Shown piece after piece: positions 1-8,549 of a stretch of 64,000 nt of DNA. Source of the stretch: an uncultured Duncaniella sp. (GTDB lineage Bacteria; Bacteroidota; Bacteroidia; Bacteroidales; Muribaculaceae). Below the pieces are notes generated by a model. That model made no database searches and had not been told where the DNA came from. It saw nothing but the letters and a program-made list of their open reading frames with translations. The DNA lies in the NCBI GenBank assembly GCA_910587165.1, contig CAJUKP010000001.1, forward strand, positions 62,001-126,000, written 5' to 3'. The position numbers were made by a program, and so were the translations under genes. How positions within the stretch are numbered: position 1 is the first letter of the stretch; each line of letters opens with the position of its first letter.

Positions 1-77
1 ACAGTGATTTTCAACGCATTATTCCAGAGAAAAGAAAACAAAATAGGTATAAACCAAGACGAAAAAGAGAAAGAAAC

Positions 78-1271
78 ATGAAATCCATCTCGTCAACACT
101 CGGCAGCCTCGGGCTGCTCGTCGCATCAGCGGCAATGTTCACAGGATGCTCGGGTAATTCCGGACAACAGCAGGGTATGCAGATGTCCGCACCCGAAATC
201 GCCACAGTCACCCTCGCTCCCCAGCAGGCCAACCTTGAGGTGACCTTCCCCGCCACCATCCAGGGTAAGACCGACATCGCCATCCGTCCGCAGGTGACAG
301 GATTCATCACCAAGGTCAATGTCGACGAAGGCCAGCACGTGCGCAAGGGCCAGGTGCTCTTCACACTTGACCAGGTTCAGTTCCAGGCAGCCGTAGACCA
401 GGCCCAGGCCCAGGTCAACTCCGCCCAGACAGCCGTCAACACCGCCCGCATGACCGCCGACTCGAAGAAGAAGCTTTTTGAGAAAAACATCATCTCCGAC
501 TATGAATATCAGCTCTCGCAGAACAGTCTCCGCCAGGCCGAGGCACAGCTCGCCACCGCCAAGGCAGCACTCGTCAACGCCAAGAAGAACCTCGCCTACA
601 CCGTGGTGACCTCACCCAGCGACGGCGTGGTAGGCTCGATCCCCAACCGTGAAGGCTCTCTGGCCAGCCCCTCGTCGGCCCAGCCCCTCACAACCGTCAG
701 CGACAACTCGCAGGTCTACGCCTATTTCTCGCTCACCGAGAAAGATCTTCTCTCGCTCACCAACAACGGAGCCAACAGCATCGACGCCGCCATCAGCGCC
801 ATGCCCGAGGTACAGTTCCGTATGTCTGACGGCTCCACCTATCCCCTCAGCGGCAAGGTGGCCACAGTGTCGGGTGTGATTGACAACAACACCGGATCGT
901 CGAGCGCCCGTGTGCTCTTCAACAATCCCCAGGGTGTGCTCCGCAGCGGCGGCACAGGCGTTATCGTGATGCCCTCCAACCGCGACAATGCCATCGTGAT
1001 TCCCCAGAAGGCCACCTTCGAGCTCCAGGACAAGAAGTTTGTATATGTTGTGAACGACTCCAACAAGGTTGTCTCAACCCCCATCACCATCGACCCCATC
1101 AACGATGGCAAGAACTTTGTGGTGACCTCCGGTCTCAAGGCCGGCGACCGCATAGCCGTCGAGGGTGTCGGCACCCGTCTGAGCGACGGCGCAGCCATCA
1201 CACCGGTTGATCCCGCCAAGGCTCCCCAGCAGGCTCCCGAAGCCGCACAGGCAGCCCCCGCACAGAAATAA
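78..1271 (+). CDS. RND efflux periplasmic adaptor (MFP) lipoprotein
   Basis: Membrane-fusion subunit of a tripartite RND pump, joining the inner-membrane pump to the outer-membrane channel. The 397-residue product starts with a lipoprotein signal peptide whose Cys lies near residue 24 (motif FTGC). A split lipoyl/HlyD-like domain (about residues 60-95 and 180-215) surrounds an Ala/Gln-rich coiled-coil hairpin at about 100-175, followed by the beta-barrel and membrane-proximal regions. The last 25 residues are Pro/Ala/Gln-rich. It is the first gene of an operon with the pump (64 bp downstream) and the outer-membrane factor, the order expected for an AcrA-AcrB-TolC type system. Substrate cannot be read from the sequence. 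No clear TAnnTTTG promoter is visible in the 77 bp upstream, so the promoter may lie outside the window. Confidence 0.95.
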   Translation: MKSISSTLGSLGLLVASAAMFTGCSGNSGQQQGMQMSAPEIATVTLAPQQANLEVTFPATIQGKTDIAIRPQVTGFITKVNVDEGQHVRKGQVLFTLDQVQFQAAVDQAQAQVNSAQTAVNTARMTADSKKKLFEKNIISDYEYQLSQNSLRQAEAQLATAKAALVNAKKNLAYTVVTSPSDGVVGSIPNREGSLASPSSAQPLTTVSDNSQVYAYFSLTEKDLLSLTNNGANSIDAAISAMPEVQFRMSDGSTYPLSGKVATVSGVIDNNTGSSSARVLFNNPQGVLRSGGTGVIVMPSNRDNAIVIPQKATFELQDKKFVYVVNDSNKVVSTPITIDPINDGKNFVVTSGLKAGDRIAVEGVGTRLSDGAAITPVDPAKAPQQAPEAAQAAPAQK

Positions 1272-1335
1272 AACACATCTCTTTCATCACTTGCCAAAGA
1301 ACGCTGAAAGAAACCCTTTATAATCTTGCAATTCA

Positions 1336-4300
1336 ATGAAATTAGATACTTTTATCAACAGGCCGGTGCTGTCGACGGTGATCTCAATCTTCATCGTCCT
1401 CCTGGGTCTGATCGGCCTCTTCGCGCTGCCGGTCACCCAGTTCCCTGACATCGCACCTCCTACAATCCGCGTTTCCACCACCTATCAGGGTGCCAACGCC
1501 CAGGCTGTGCTCAACTCCGTCATCGCCCCCCTCGAGGAGTCGATCAACGGTGCCGAGGGCATGACCCACATGGAGTCGACCGCCACCAATACCGGTTCGG
1601 CCGACATCACAGTGTATTTCGAGCAGGGCTTTGACCCTGACATGGCAGCCGTGGACGTCCAGAACCGTGTCTCCAAGGCTCTCAACCTCCTCCCCGCCGA
1701 GGTAACCCAGTATGGTGTGCAGACCGCCAAGCGCCAGACCTCCATGCTTCTCAACGTGGCTCTCTATGACAAGTCGGGCCACTACACCTCCGAGTTCATC
1801 GACAACTATGCCAAGATCAACATCATCCCCCAGCTCCAGCGTGTGTCGGGTGTGGGTGATGTGATGAGCTTCGGCGCCGACTACTCGATGCGTATATGGC
1901 TCAAGCCTGAGGTGATGGCCCAGTATGGCCTTGTCCCCACCGACATCACCTACGCGCTGGCCGAGCAGAACATCGAGGCCGCTCCCGGTTCGTTCGGCGA
2001 CCAGGGCGACCAGAGCTTCCAGTACACCATGAAGTACAAGGGCCGTCTCACCACCCCCGAGGAGTTCGAGAATATCGTCGTGGCAGCCAAGCCCACCGGC
2101 GAGGTGCTCCGTCTGGGCGATGTGGCATCTGTCGAGCTCGGCCGACTCACCTACGGCTTCTCCAACTCGCTCAACGGCTACGTGGCCACATCGTGTATCA
2201 TCTTCCAGACCGCAGGCTCCAACGCCACCCAGATCATCAACGACTGTCTCAAGGTGGTCGACGATATGAAGAAGGAGCTTCCCGCCGGTCTTGAGTTCGC
2301 GATCCCGATGAACAACAACGACTTCCTCGATGCCTCGATCCATGAGGTGATCAAGACCCTCATCGAGGCCTTCATCCTTGTGTTCTTTGTGGTTTACGTG
2401 TTCCTTCAGGACATCCGCTCCACCATCATCCCCGCCATCGCCATCCCTGTGGCTCTCGTGGGTACATTCTTCTTCATGAACCTCATCGGGTTCTCCATCA
2501 ACCTCATCACCCTCTCCGCTCTCGTGCTTGCGATCGCGATTGTGGTCGACGACGCGATCGTGGTGGTCGAGGCGGTCCATGCCAAGCTTGACACCGGCTA
2601 CAAGAGCGCCCGCAAGGCCTCGATCGACGCCATGGGCGAGATCGGCGGCGCCATCATCTCGATCACCCTCGTCATGATGCTCGTGTTCATCCCCGTGTCG
2701 TTCATGTCAGGCACCACCGGTGTGTTCTACCGCCAGTTCGGTCTGACCATGGCCATCGCCATCGGTCTGTCGGCTCTCAACGCGCTCACCCTCTCCCCTG
2801 CCCTCTGTGCCGTGTTCCTCAAGGGACATGACAACCACGACTCCCTTCCCAAGCGCATGGGCGATGCCTACAGCGCCGCCGCCGGGGCAGTGGTAGAGCA
2901 GACCAAGCGTCGCTTCACTCTCGACCTTCCCCCGCTCATCACCTTCGCCTTCCTGGCCGCCACCATCCTCTTCATGGTGCTCGGGTGGTACAGCATGGAG
3001 AATATCCTCAAGCTCGTCATCGCGAGCGTCTGCGCCGTCATCACCATCCTCGGCATCTTCGGAAAGCGTTTCCACAAGGGCTTCGAGATAGGTTTCGGCC
3101 GCATCCTCAAGGTCTACAACAAGTGCACCTCGTTCTTCATCAACCACAAGATCACCTCATTCTCCATCGTCGGTGTGGCCGTGGCCGTACTTGTATGGCT
3201 CATGAGCATCACCACATCGACCCTCGTGCCCAACGAGGACACCGGCGTGCTCTTCTGTATGGTCGATATGCCCCCGGGCACATCGCTCGAGCGCACACAG
3301 GGTGTGCTCGACCAGGTTGACAACATCCTGGCCACCGTCCCCGAGATCGAATACCGAATGAAGATCGCCGGCTACTCATTCATGGCCGGACAGGGTAACA
3401 CCTACGGTACATTCATCATCAAGCTGAAGAACTGGGAGGACCGTAAGGAAGCCAACCAGACATCCACAGCAATTCTGGGCAAACTCTACGGAATGACCGG
3501 CGCTGCCGTCAAGGACGGCCGCGTGGTGCTCTTCGCGCCCCCTATGATCTCCGGTTACTCGCTCACCAACGGTTTCGAGATCAAGATGCAGGACAAGACC
3601 GGCGGCAGCGTCGACGACTTCTTCGCCGTGGTCCAGGGCTTCCTGGCCAAGCTTAACGCCCAGCCCGAGGTGCAGGTGGCCATGACAACGTTCAACCCCA
3701 CCTTCCCCCAGTATATGATTGACATCGACGCAGCCAAGGCCAAGCAGGCAGGCATCTCCCCCAAGGACATCCTCTCTACCCTGCAGAGCTACTACGGCGG
3801 TATGTATGTCTCCAACTTCAACCGTTTCGGCAAGATCTACCGTGTGATGATGCAGGCCAATCCCGAGGCCCGTGTCAACCCCGAGACCCTCTCGGCCATC
3901 AAGGTGCGCAACGGAGGCGAGATGGCATCAGTGGCCAACTTCGTCACCCTCACCAAGATCTACGGTCCTGACCTTCTGAACCGATTCAATATGTTCCAGT
4001 CCATCTCGGTGACCGGCCAGCCCGCTCCCGGCTTCACCTCCGGTGACTGTCTCGCCGCCATCACCCGCGTGGCCGCCGAGACACTCCCCGCCAGCTACGG
4101 CTACGAGTACTCCGGTATGACACGTGAGGAGGCATCCTCAGGAGCAGGCTCGACCACAGCCGTCATCTTCGGCCTCTGTCTGCTCTTCGTCTACCTGCTT
4201 CTCTCCGCCCAGTATGAGAGCTACATCCTTCCCTGGGCCGTTATCCTCTCGATACCCTTCGGTCTGATGGGAACATTCATCTTCGCCCAGATCTTCGGTA

Positions 4301-4719
4301 TAGCCAACTCCATCTACCTGCAGATCGCGCTCATCATGCTCATCGGTCTTCTGGCCAAGAACGCCATCCTTATCGTTGAGTTTGCCGTCGAGCGCCGCCG
4401 CACGGGTATGTCCATCGTCAATGCCGCCATCCAGGGTGCATCGGCCCGTCTGCGTCCTATCCTCATGACCTCACTGGCCATGATCATCGGTCTGCTCCCC
4501 ATGATGTTCGCCGAAGGTGCCGGCGCCAACGGCAACCGTGCCCTCGGCACCGGTTCGATCGGCGGTATGCTCATCGGTATGATCCTCCAGGTGCTCATCG
4601 TGCCCGCCCTCTTCGTGATATGCCAGAAGGTTCAGGAGAAGATCACCCCGCTCAAGTGGGAGGATACCGACAACGAAGGCATCGAGAACGAAATCGAGCA
4701 GTACACACCTGCAAAATAA
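1336..4719 (+). CDS. RND multidrug efflux pump, HAE1 family, with two extra hydrophobic segments
   Basis: Inner-membrane proton-driven pump of the AcrB/HAE1 family. At 1127 residues it is about 80 longer than usual. Proton-relay residues are visible: Asp405-Asp406 in TM4 (motif VVDDAIVVVE) and Lys1008 in AKNAILIVEFA, matching AcrB Asp407/408 and Lys940. The shift between the pairs shows that some 70 extra residues lie between them. They fall in the loop between canonical TM6 and TM7 (about residues 500-578) and contain two hydrophobic stretches (about 532-550 and 556-574), so the protein may have 14 rather than 12 membrane helices. The outer-membrane factor follows after 30 bp. Family call is firm; substrate is unknown. 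Confidence 0.96.
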   Translation: MKLDTFINRPVLSTVISIFIVLLGLIGLFALPVTQFPDIAPPTIRVSTTYQGANAQAVLNSVIAPLEESINGAEGMTHMESTATNTGSADITVYFEQGFDPDMAAVDVQNRVSKALNLLPAEVTQYGVQTAKRQTSMLLNVALYDKSGHYTSEFIDNYAKINIIPQLQRVSGVGDVMSFGADYSMRIWLKPEVMAQYGLVPTDITYALAEQNIEAAPGSFGDQGDQSFQYTMKYKGRLTTPEEFENIVVAAKPTGEVLRLGDVASVELGRLTYGFSNSLNGYVATSCIIFQTAGSNATQIINDCLKVVDDMKKELPAGLEFAIPMNNNDFLDASIHEVIKTLIEAFILVFFVVYVFLQDIRSTIIPAIAIPVALVGTFFFMNLIGFSINLITLSALVLAIAIVVDDAIVVVEAVHAKLDTGYKSARKASIDAMGEIGGAIISITLVMMLVFIPVSFMSGTTGVFYRQFGLTMAIAIGLSALNALTLSPALCAVFLKGHDNHDSLPKRMGDAYSAAAGAVVEQTKRRFTLDLPPLITFAFLAATILFMVLGWYSMENILKLVIASVCAVITILGIFGKRFHKGFEIGFGRILKVYNKCTSFFINHKITSFSIVGVAVAVLVWLMSITTSTLVPNEDTGVLFCMVDMPPGTSLERTQGVLDQVDNILATVPEIEYRMKIAGYSFMAGQGNTYGTFIIKLKNWEDRKEANQTSTAILGKLYGMTGAAVKDGRVVLFAPPMISGYSLTNGFEIKMQDKTGGSVDDFFAVVQGFLAKLNAQPEVQVAMTTFNPTFPQYMIDIDAAKAKQAGISPKDILSTLQSYYGGMYVSNFNRFGKIYRVMMQANPEARVNPETLSAIKVRNGGEMASVANFVTLTKIYGPDLLNRFNMFQSISVTGQPAPGFTSGDCLAAITRVAAETLPASYGYEYSGMTREEASSGAGSTTAVIFGLCLLFVYLLLSAQYESYILPWAVILSIPFGLMGTFIFAQIFGIANSIYLQIALIMLIGLLAKNAILIVEFAVERRRTGMSIVNAAIQGASARLRPILMTSLAMIIGLLPMMFAEGAGANGNRALGTGSIGGMLIGMILQVLIVPALFVICQKVQEKITPLKWEDTDNEGIENEIEQYTPAK

Positions 4720-4749
4720 CAACTTCATCACCATTCCCCTGACTTCAAG

Positions 4750-6135
4750 ATGAAATTAACGAAAATATCTTTCATCCTTGCAGCCGCCGTGAGCGCCTCG
4801 GCGCTCACCGGCTGCGGGATCTACCAGAAATATGATCCCGAGCGCGTGGAGTCCGACCTTGTGAAGGAATACGCACAGGCTCTCAAGCAGGACACCGACT
4901 CCTCGGCCTTCGGCAATCTCCGCTGGCAGCAGGTGTTCACCGATCCCGTCCTGTCTGACCTCATCAACCGCGCGCTTCTCAACAACAAGGACCTGCGCAA
5001 CGCCAAACTCAACATCGACATAGCCCACGCCCAGCTCAAGGGAGCCAAGCTGAGCTATCTTCCCTCGGTGGCCTTCGCACCCAACGGCGCCGGAGCATCC
5101 TACGCCGGCAGCGATATGTCGTGGACATATCAGCTCCCCCTCGCCGTCAACTGGGAGATCGACGTGTTCGGCAAGATACTCAACGCCAAGCGCACCGCTG
5201 CCGCCGGAGAGCTGCAGGCAATGGCCTACGAACAGGCCGTGCGCTCACAGATAATAGCCGGAGTGGCCCAGTGCTACTACACCATCGCCGCGCTCGAGAG
5301 CCAGCAGGAACTCCTCAGAGAGACCGCCGTGCTCTGGAAAGAGAGTGTCAACGTGATGCGCAACCTCAAGGAGGCAGGCCGTCTGCGCGAGGACGCTGTG
5401 GTGCAGAGCCTCGCACAGTACTACAGCATCGAGGCCCAGATCACCGACATCGACCTCTCGCTCCACGAGGCCAACAACACGCTCTCGCTGCTGCTCAACA
5501 CCATGCCCCAGACCTGGAGCATCCCCTCGTCCGCCGCGCTCAGCGTGCCCACTCTCACCCGCTCGGCCATCCCCATGAGCGAGCTTGCCGCCCGTCCCGA
5601 TGTGCGCGCATCCGAGATGGCGCTCGCTACAGCCTTCTACACCACCGCCTCCGCACGCGCCGCATTCTATCCCTCGCTGGCCGTGACCGCCAACGGCGGA
5701 TTCACCAACCTGCTCGGAGCGTTCATCAAGAACCCCGGCGACTGGTTCATCCAGCTTGCAGGCTCACTCACCGCACCCCTCTTCTCGCGCGGACAGAACA
5801 TAGCACGTCTCGAGGCCTCGAAGGCTCAGCAGAAACAGGCGCTCAACAACTTTGAGTATACCCTCATGAGCGCATCGGCCGATGTCTCGAACGCCCTCAC
5901 CTCCTACGAGAAGAGCATAGCCAAACAGCAATGGCTCTCACTCCAGGTGGAGAACATGGCCAAGGCCGTCGACATCACCAACGAGCTCCTTCTCTTCGAC
6001 GGATCGACCACCTATCTCGAGGTGCTCACCGCCCAGAAGAATCTGCTGGCAGCACAGACCGCCCAGATCACTACCAACCTCACAGCCGCCCGCTCGGTGA
6101 TCAACCTCTACCAGAACCTCGGCGGCGGTCGTTAA
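4750..6135 (+). CDS. Outer-membrane efflux factor, TolC/NodT family lipoprotein
   Basis: Outer-membrane channel of the tripartite pump, 461 residues. The N-terminus is a lipoprotein signal with the acylated Cys in LTGCGIY. Two repeated outer-membrane efflux domains follow (about 60-250 and 270-455), rich in Ala, Gln and Leu heptads typical of the alpha-barrel. The C-terminal half contains an ARPDVRASE stretch and a final NLTAARSVINLYQNLGGG segment, both characteristic of NodT-type factors. It is 30 bp behind the pump and 24 bp ahead of the LpxA-like gene, so all four are probably co-transcribed. Confidence 0.95.
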   Translation: MKLTKISFILAAAVSASALTGCGIYQKYDPERVESDLVKEYAQALKQDTDSSAFGNLRWQQVFTDPVLSDLINRALLNNKDLRNAKLNIDIAHAQLKGAKLSYLPSVAFAPNGAGASYAGSDMSWTYQLPLAVNWEIDVFGKILNAKRTAAAGELQAMAYEQAVRSQIIAGVAQCYYTIAALESQQELLRETAVLWKESVNVMRNLKEAGRLREDAVVQSLAQYYSIEAQITDIDLSLHEANNTLSLLLNTMPQTWSIPSSAALSVPTLTRSAIPMSELAARPDVRASEMALATAFYTTASARAAFYPSLAVTANGGFTNLLGAFIKNPGDWFIQLAGSLTAPLFSRGQNIARLEASKAQQKQALNNFEYTLMSASADVSNALTSYEKSIAKQQWLSLQVENMAKAVDITNELLLFDGSTTYLEVLTAQKNLLAAQTAQITTNLTAARSVINLYQNLGGGR

Positions 6136-6159
6136 AAAACATCCTCTAATACCACTATT

Positions 6160-6951
6160 ATGATTAGCGACAAAGCTCACATCGACCCGTCGGCCAAAAT
6201 CGGCGAAAATGTCACCATCCACCCCTTCGCATTCATCGACAAGGATGTGGAGATCGGCGACGGCTGTGTCATAATGCCCTTCGCAAGCATCATCCGCGGC
6301 ACTCGCCTCGGCAAGAACTGCAAGGTCTACCAGGGTGCCATCGTAGGCGCCGACCCCCAGGATTTCCGTTGGAAAGGGGGCTTCACCTACTGCCACGTCG
6401 GCAATGACGTCACCATCCGCGAGAACGTCATCATCAACCGTGGCATCGACCCCGAAAATGGCGCGACACGCATCGGCGACAAATGCTGGCTCATGGCCAA
6501 CTCCCATGTGGGTCACGACACCGTGATCAAGGGCAAGGTGGTGCTCGGCAACAATGTCTCCGTGGCCGGAGATGTCACCATCGGGGAATGCACTATCCTT
6601 TCGTCGGGAGTCATCGTACACGAGAACTCCTCGATAGGCGACTGGGTGCTCGTCAAGGGAGGATGCCGCATCACAGGCAACGTCCCCCCCTACTGCATCA
6701 TGGCCCACAACCCCACCACCTACTTCGGCGTCAACGCCACCATTCTCCGCAAGGCAGGAAATATGCCTGAGGAACGTGTGGACGACATAGCCAAGTGCTA
6801 CCGCCACATATATCAGACAGGCACATCGGTGTTCAACGCCCTGCGCCGCATCGAGGCCGATGTCGAGGAAACTCCGGAACGAAACAATATCCTAAGCTTC
6901 ATCGAAGGCTGCAAACTCAAGATTGTGGCCATTCCAAAAGATCTCGAATAA
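6160..6951 (+). CDS. lpxA: LpxA-type UDP-N-acetylglucosamine O-acyltransferase
   Basis: Left-handed beta-helix acyltransferase of the LpxA family, 263 residues, the usual length. LpxA moves a hydroxyacyl chain from ACP to UDP-GlcNAc, the first step of lipid A synthesis, in the cytoplasm. Many hexapeptide repeats (IGxxVxI type) fill residues 5-190. The conserved HVGHD places the catalytic His at 119, equivalent to E. coli His125. The C-terminal part (about 195-263) is helical as in LpxA. In Bacteroidales the standard lpxA sits with lpxD and an lpxC-fabZ fusion; here it follows an efflux operon by 24 bp, so it may be a second LpxA paralogue rather than the main one. A strong hairpin terminator follows at 6978. 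Confidence 0.85.
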   Translation: MISDKAHIDPSAKIGENVTIHPFAFIDKDVEIGDGCVIMPFASIIRGTRLGKNCKVYQGAIVGADPQDFRWKGGFTYCHVGNDVTIRENVIINRGIDPENGATRIGDKCWLMANSHVGHDTVIKGKVVLGNNVSVAGDVTIGECTILSSGVIVHENSSIGDWVLVKGGCRITGNVPPYCIMAHNPTTYFGVNATILRKAGNMPEERVDDIAKCYRHIYQTGTSVFNALRRIEADVEETPERNNILSFIEGCKLKIVAIPKDLE

Positions 6952-6977
6952 GAGACACGCCCTGTCACGGGCTCATC

Positions 6978-7008
6978 AAGGGGTGTCACCTTCAAGGTGT
7001 CACCCCTT
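6978..7008 (+). terminator. Intrinsic terminator after the efflux/lpxA operon
   Basis: Inverted repeat AAGGGGTG / CACCCCTT with an inner CACCTT / AAGGTG stem, separated by one T-T mismatch. It begins 27 bp after the lpxA stop. The downstream run of T is short (CTGTTT), so efficiency is uncertain. Confidence 0.75.
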
Positions 7009-7067
7009 GCCTGTTTCATACATTCAAATTTTTTGATACAATATGCCGGAATTACGGATTTTTTGAT

Positions 7068-7075
7068 TACTTTTG
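7068..7075 (+). promoter_or_regulatory. Candidate -7 element (TACTTTTG)
   Basis: Matches the Bacteroidetes TAnnTTTG -7 consensus and lies about 90 bp before the ATG at 7168. No TTTG is found at the expected -33 distance, so this is a moderate match. Confidence 0.4.
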
Positions 7076-7167
7076 CAATATCACATATTTTTTAAGAGAA
7101 CATACGCTTATAAACGTGGATTCACTAAACAATGCCATCATTAAGTAACATTTATAAATCTCATTGC

Positions 7168-8454
7168 ATGAAAAAATTTTTACTCAGCACAATCGCCGCT
7201 ATTGTGGCGATTCTCGCCGCACCCTCAATCCAGGCCAGCGACTGGTACATGGAGGGATCATTCAACGGATGGGAGAAAACCTACTTTGAAGACAAAGGTG
7301 ACGGTGTGTTCGAAGCCTACGTCTATCAGTTCACCGGTGACTTCTTCATCTGCGACTCCACCGGCACATCCTATGGCGGAACAGAGCTCCTGTATGCCAA
7401 CGAGGAGTACAAGCTTGTCAAGGACGGCAACAACATCTTCTTCCCCGAGGATGTCACCTACATCAGCGATGCTATCGTCACATTCAACGTCAACAACGAG
7501 ACACTTCTCGTGAGCGGCACCCCCGTCAGCGAGCAGGCCATTTCACAGATAGCATTCGTGGCCGGTTCATTCAACAACAATGTCGCCGGCGATCCATACG
7601 CCATGCTCACCCTCGAGCCCGGCACCCAGATCTACTCCGGCCGCGTGGCCATGGAGCCCGCAAACGGAGATAAGACCGTGACATGGCTCATCTACACCTC
7701 CGACACCGATCCCGACAACAACGTATGAGGTGCTGTGACCGCGTCAGACGACACCAACTGTCTCGAAGGCTATCTGATGGAAGGCTCAAAGACCACCATC
7801 ACCACCGCTGCCGGAAAATATGACTTCTGGTTCAACAGCGCCACCGGCCAGTTCCGTCTCACACCTGTCACCAACACCACCGAGAAGAGCATCACCATTG
7901 ATCCCTCAACTGCTGATATCCACAACCGTTTCTCTGACTTCCTGGTTACTTTCAACGGCTACAACACAGCCGTGCTTGACCCCACCATGTATGACATCTT
8001 CAACGGCCCCGGCACATTCATCAATGTGGAGACCAATGAAGTCGTGGCCCGTGTCGGCGGACAGCCCTTCCCGATTGTAAACAACACCATCCTGCTCCAG
8101 CTCTCACAGACCATCTTCAATCAGGAGTATCTCGACGTCGAAGGAAATCCCGATCCGAGTGAGATCGGCAAATACGAGGCATATCCCAACGGTGCATACG
8201 TGCTCTCACTCCCCGCCGGCTCCATCATGCTCAACGACGGCAGCACTACATTCCCCAACGATCCTCTTGAATTCCTCTTCACACTCGGCGACATCCACAC
8301 CTCCGGAATCAAGGGCGTGGCAGCCGAGTTCGAGGCTATGGACATCTACACTCTCAACGGAGTCCTCAAGGCCAAGAATGCCACCGCAGAAGACATCAAC
8401 GCTCTTCCCAAGGGTGTCTATGTGGTGAAAGGCCGCAAATTTATCGTAAGATAA
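7168..8454 (+). pseudogene. Secreted protein with type IX-like C-terminal domain, split by an in-frame TGA
   Basis: One reading frame of 428 codons plus stop, interrupted by TGA at 7726-7728. The frame continues unchanged after the stop (GGT GCT GTG ACC...), so this is a single substitution and not a frameshift. The ATG at 7168 is chosen because it begins a signal peptide (MKKFLLSTIAAIVAILAA); an upstream in-frame ATG at 7132 would spoil it. The first part reads like a beta-sandwich starch/glycan-binding or SusE/F-like module (SFNGWEK), and a similar module may follow the stop. The C-terminus (DIYTLNGVLKAKN ... GVYVVKGRKFIVR) is a type IX secretion sorting-like domain. A GTG at 7735 could restart translation but would give a product without a signal peptide. 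The stop may be a nonsense mutation, an assembly error or readthrough. Confidence 0.7.
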
Positions 8455-8478
8455 CAATCACAACAAGATAAACCAACC

Positions 8479-8530
8479 GGAAGAAATGCCTTGGGATGGG
8501 TCAACCGTCCGATCCCACGGCATTTCTTCC
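8479..8530. terminator. Long hairpin between two secreted-protein genes
   Basis: Perfect 12-bp inverted repeat GGAAGAAATGCC / GGCATTTCTTCC (8479-8490 and 8519-8530). The stem continues inward with TGGGAT / ATCCCA after one mismatch. It lies 24 bp after the upstream stop and 20 bp before the next ATG. There is no T-run, so it could be a Rho-independent terminator of a weak kind, an mRNA-end stabiliser or part of the next gene's leader. Confidence 0.6.
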
Positions 8531-8549
8531 TATCCATGTAAGAATCAAA

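Noticed and set aside
1384..2580. Long minus-strand ORF (398 codons) opposite the RND pump
   Set aside because: It is antisense to a well-supported gene, has a low-complexity composition (H, D, V, G), no recognisable domain and no promoter; it results from the GC bias of the pump.
5121..5855. Second plus-strand frame (244 codons) inside the outer-membrane factor
   Set aside because: Arg/His/Gln-rich translation typical of an out-of-frame GC-rich reading; the real frame has full family motifs.
7726..7728. Selenocysteine codon
   Set aside because: No selenocysteine insertion hairpin is apparent after the TGA, the flanking sequence does not resemble a redox motif, and no selenoprotein genes are seen in the window.
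7735..8454. Separate gene starting at GTG 7735
   Set aside because: It is in the same frame as the upstream part, has no signal peptide although its C-terminus is a secretion domain, and no promoter or spacing supports a new start.
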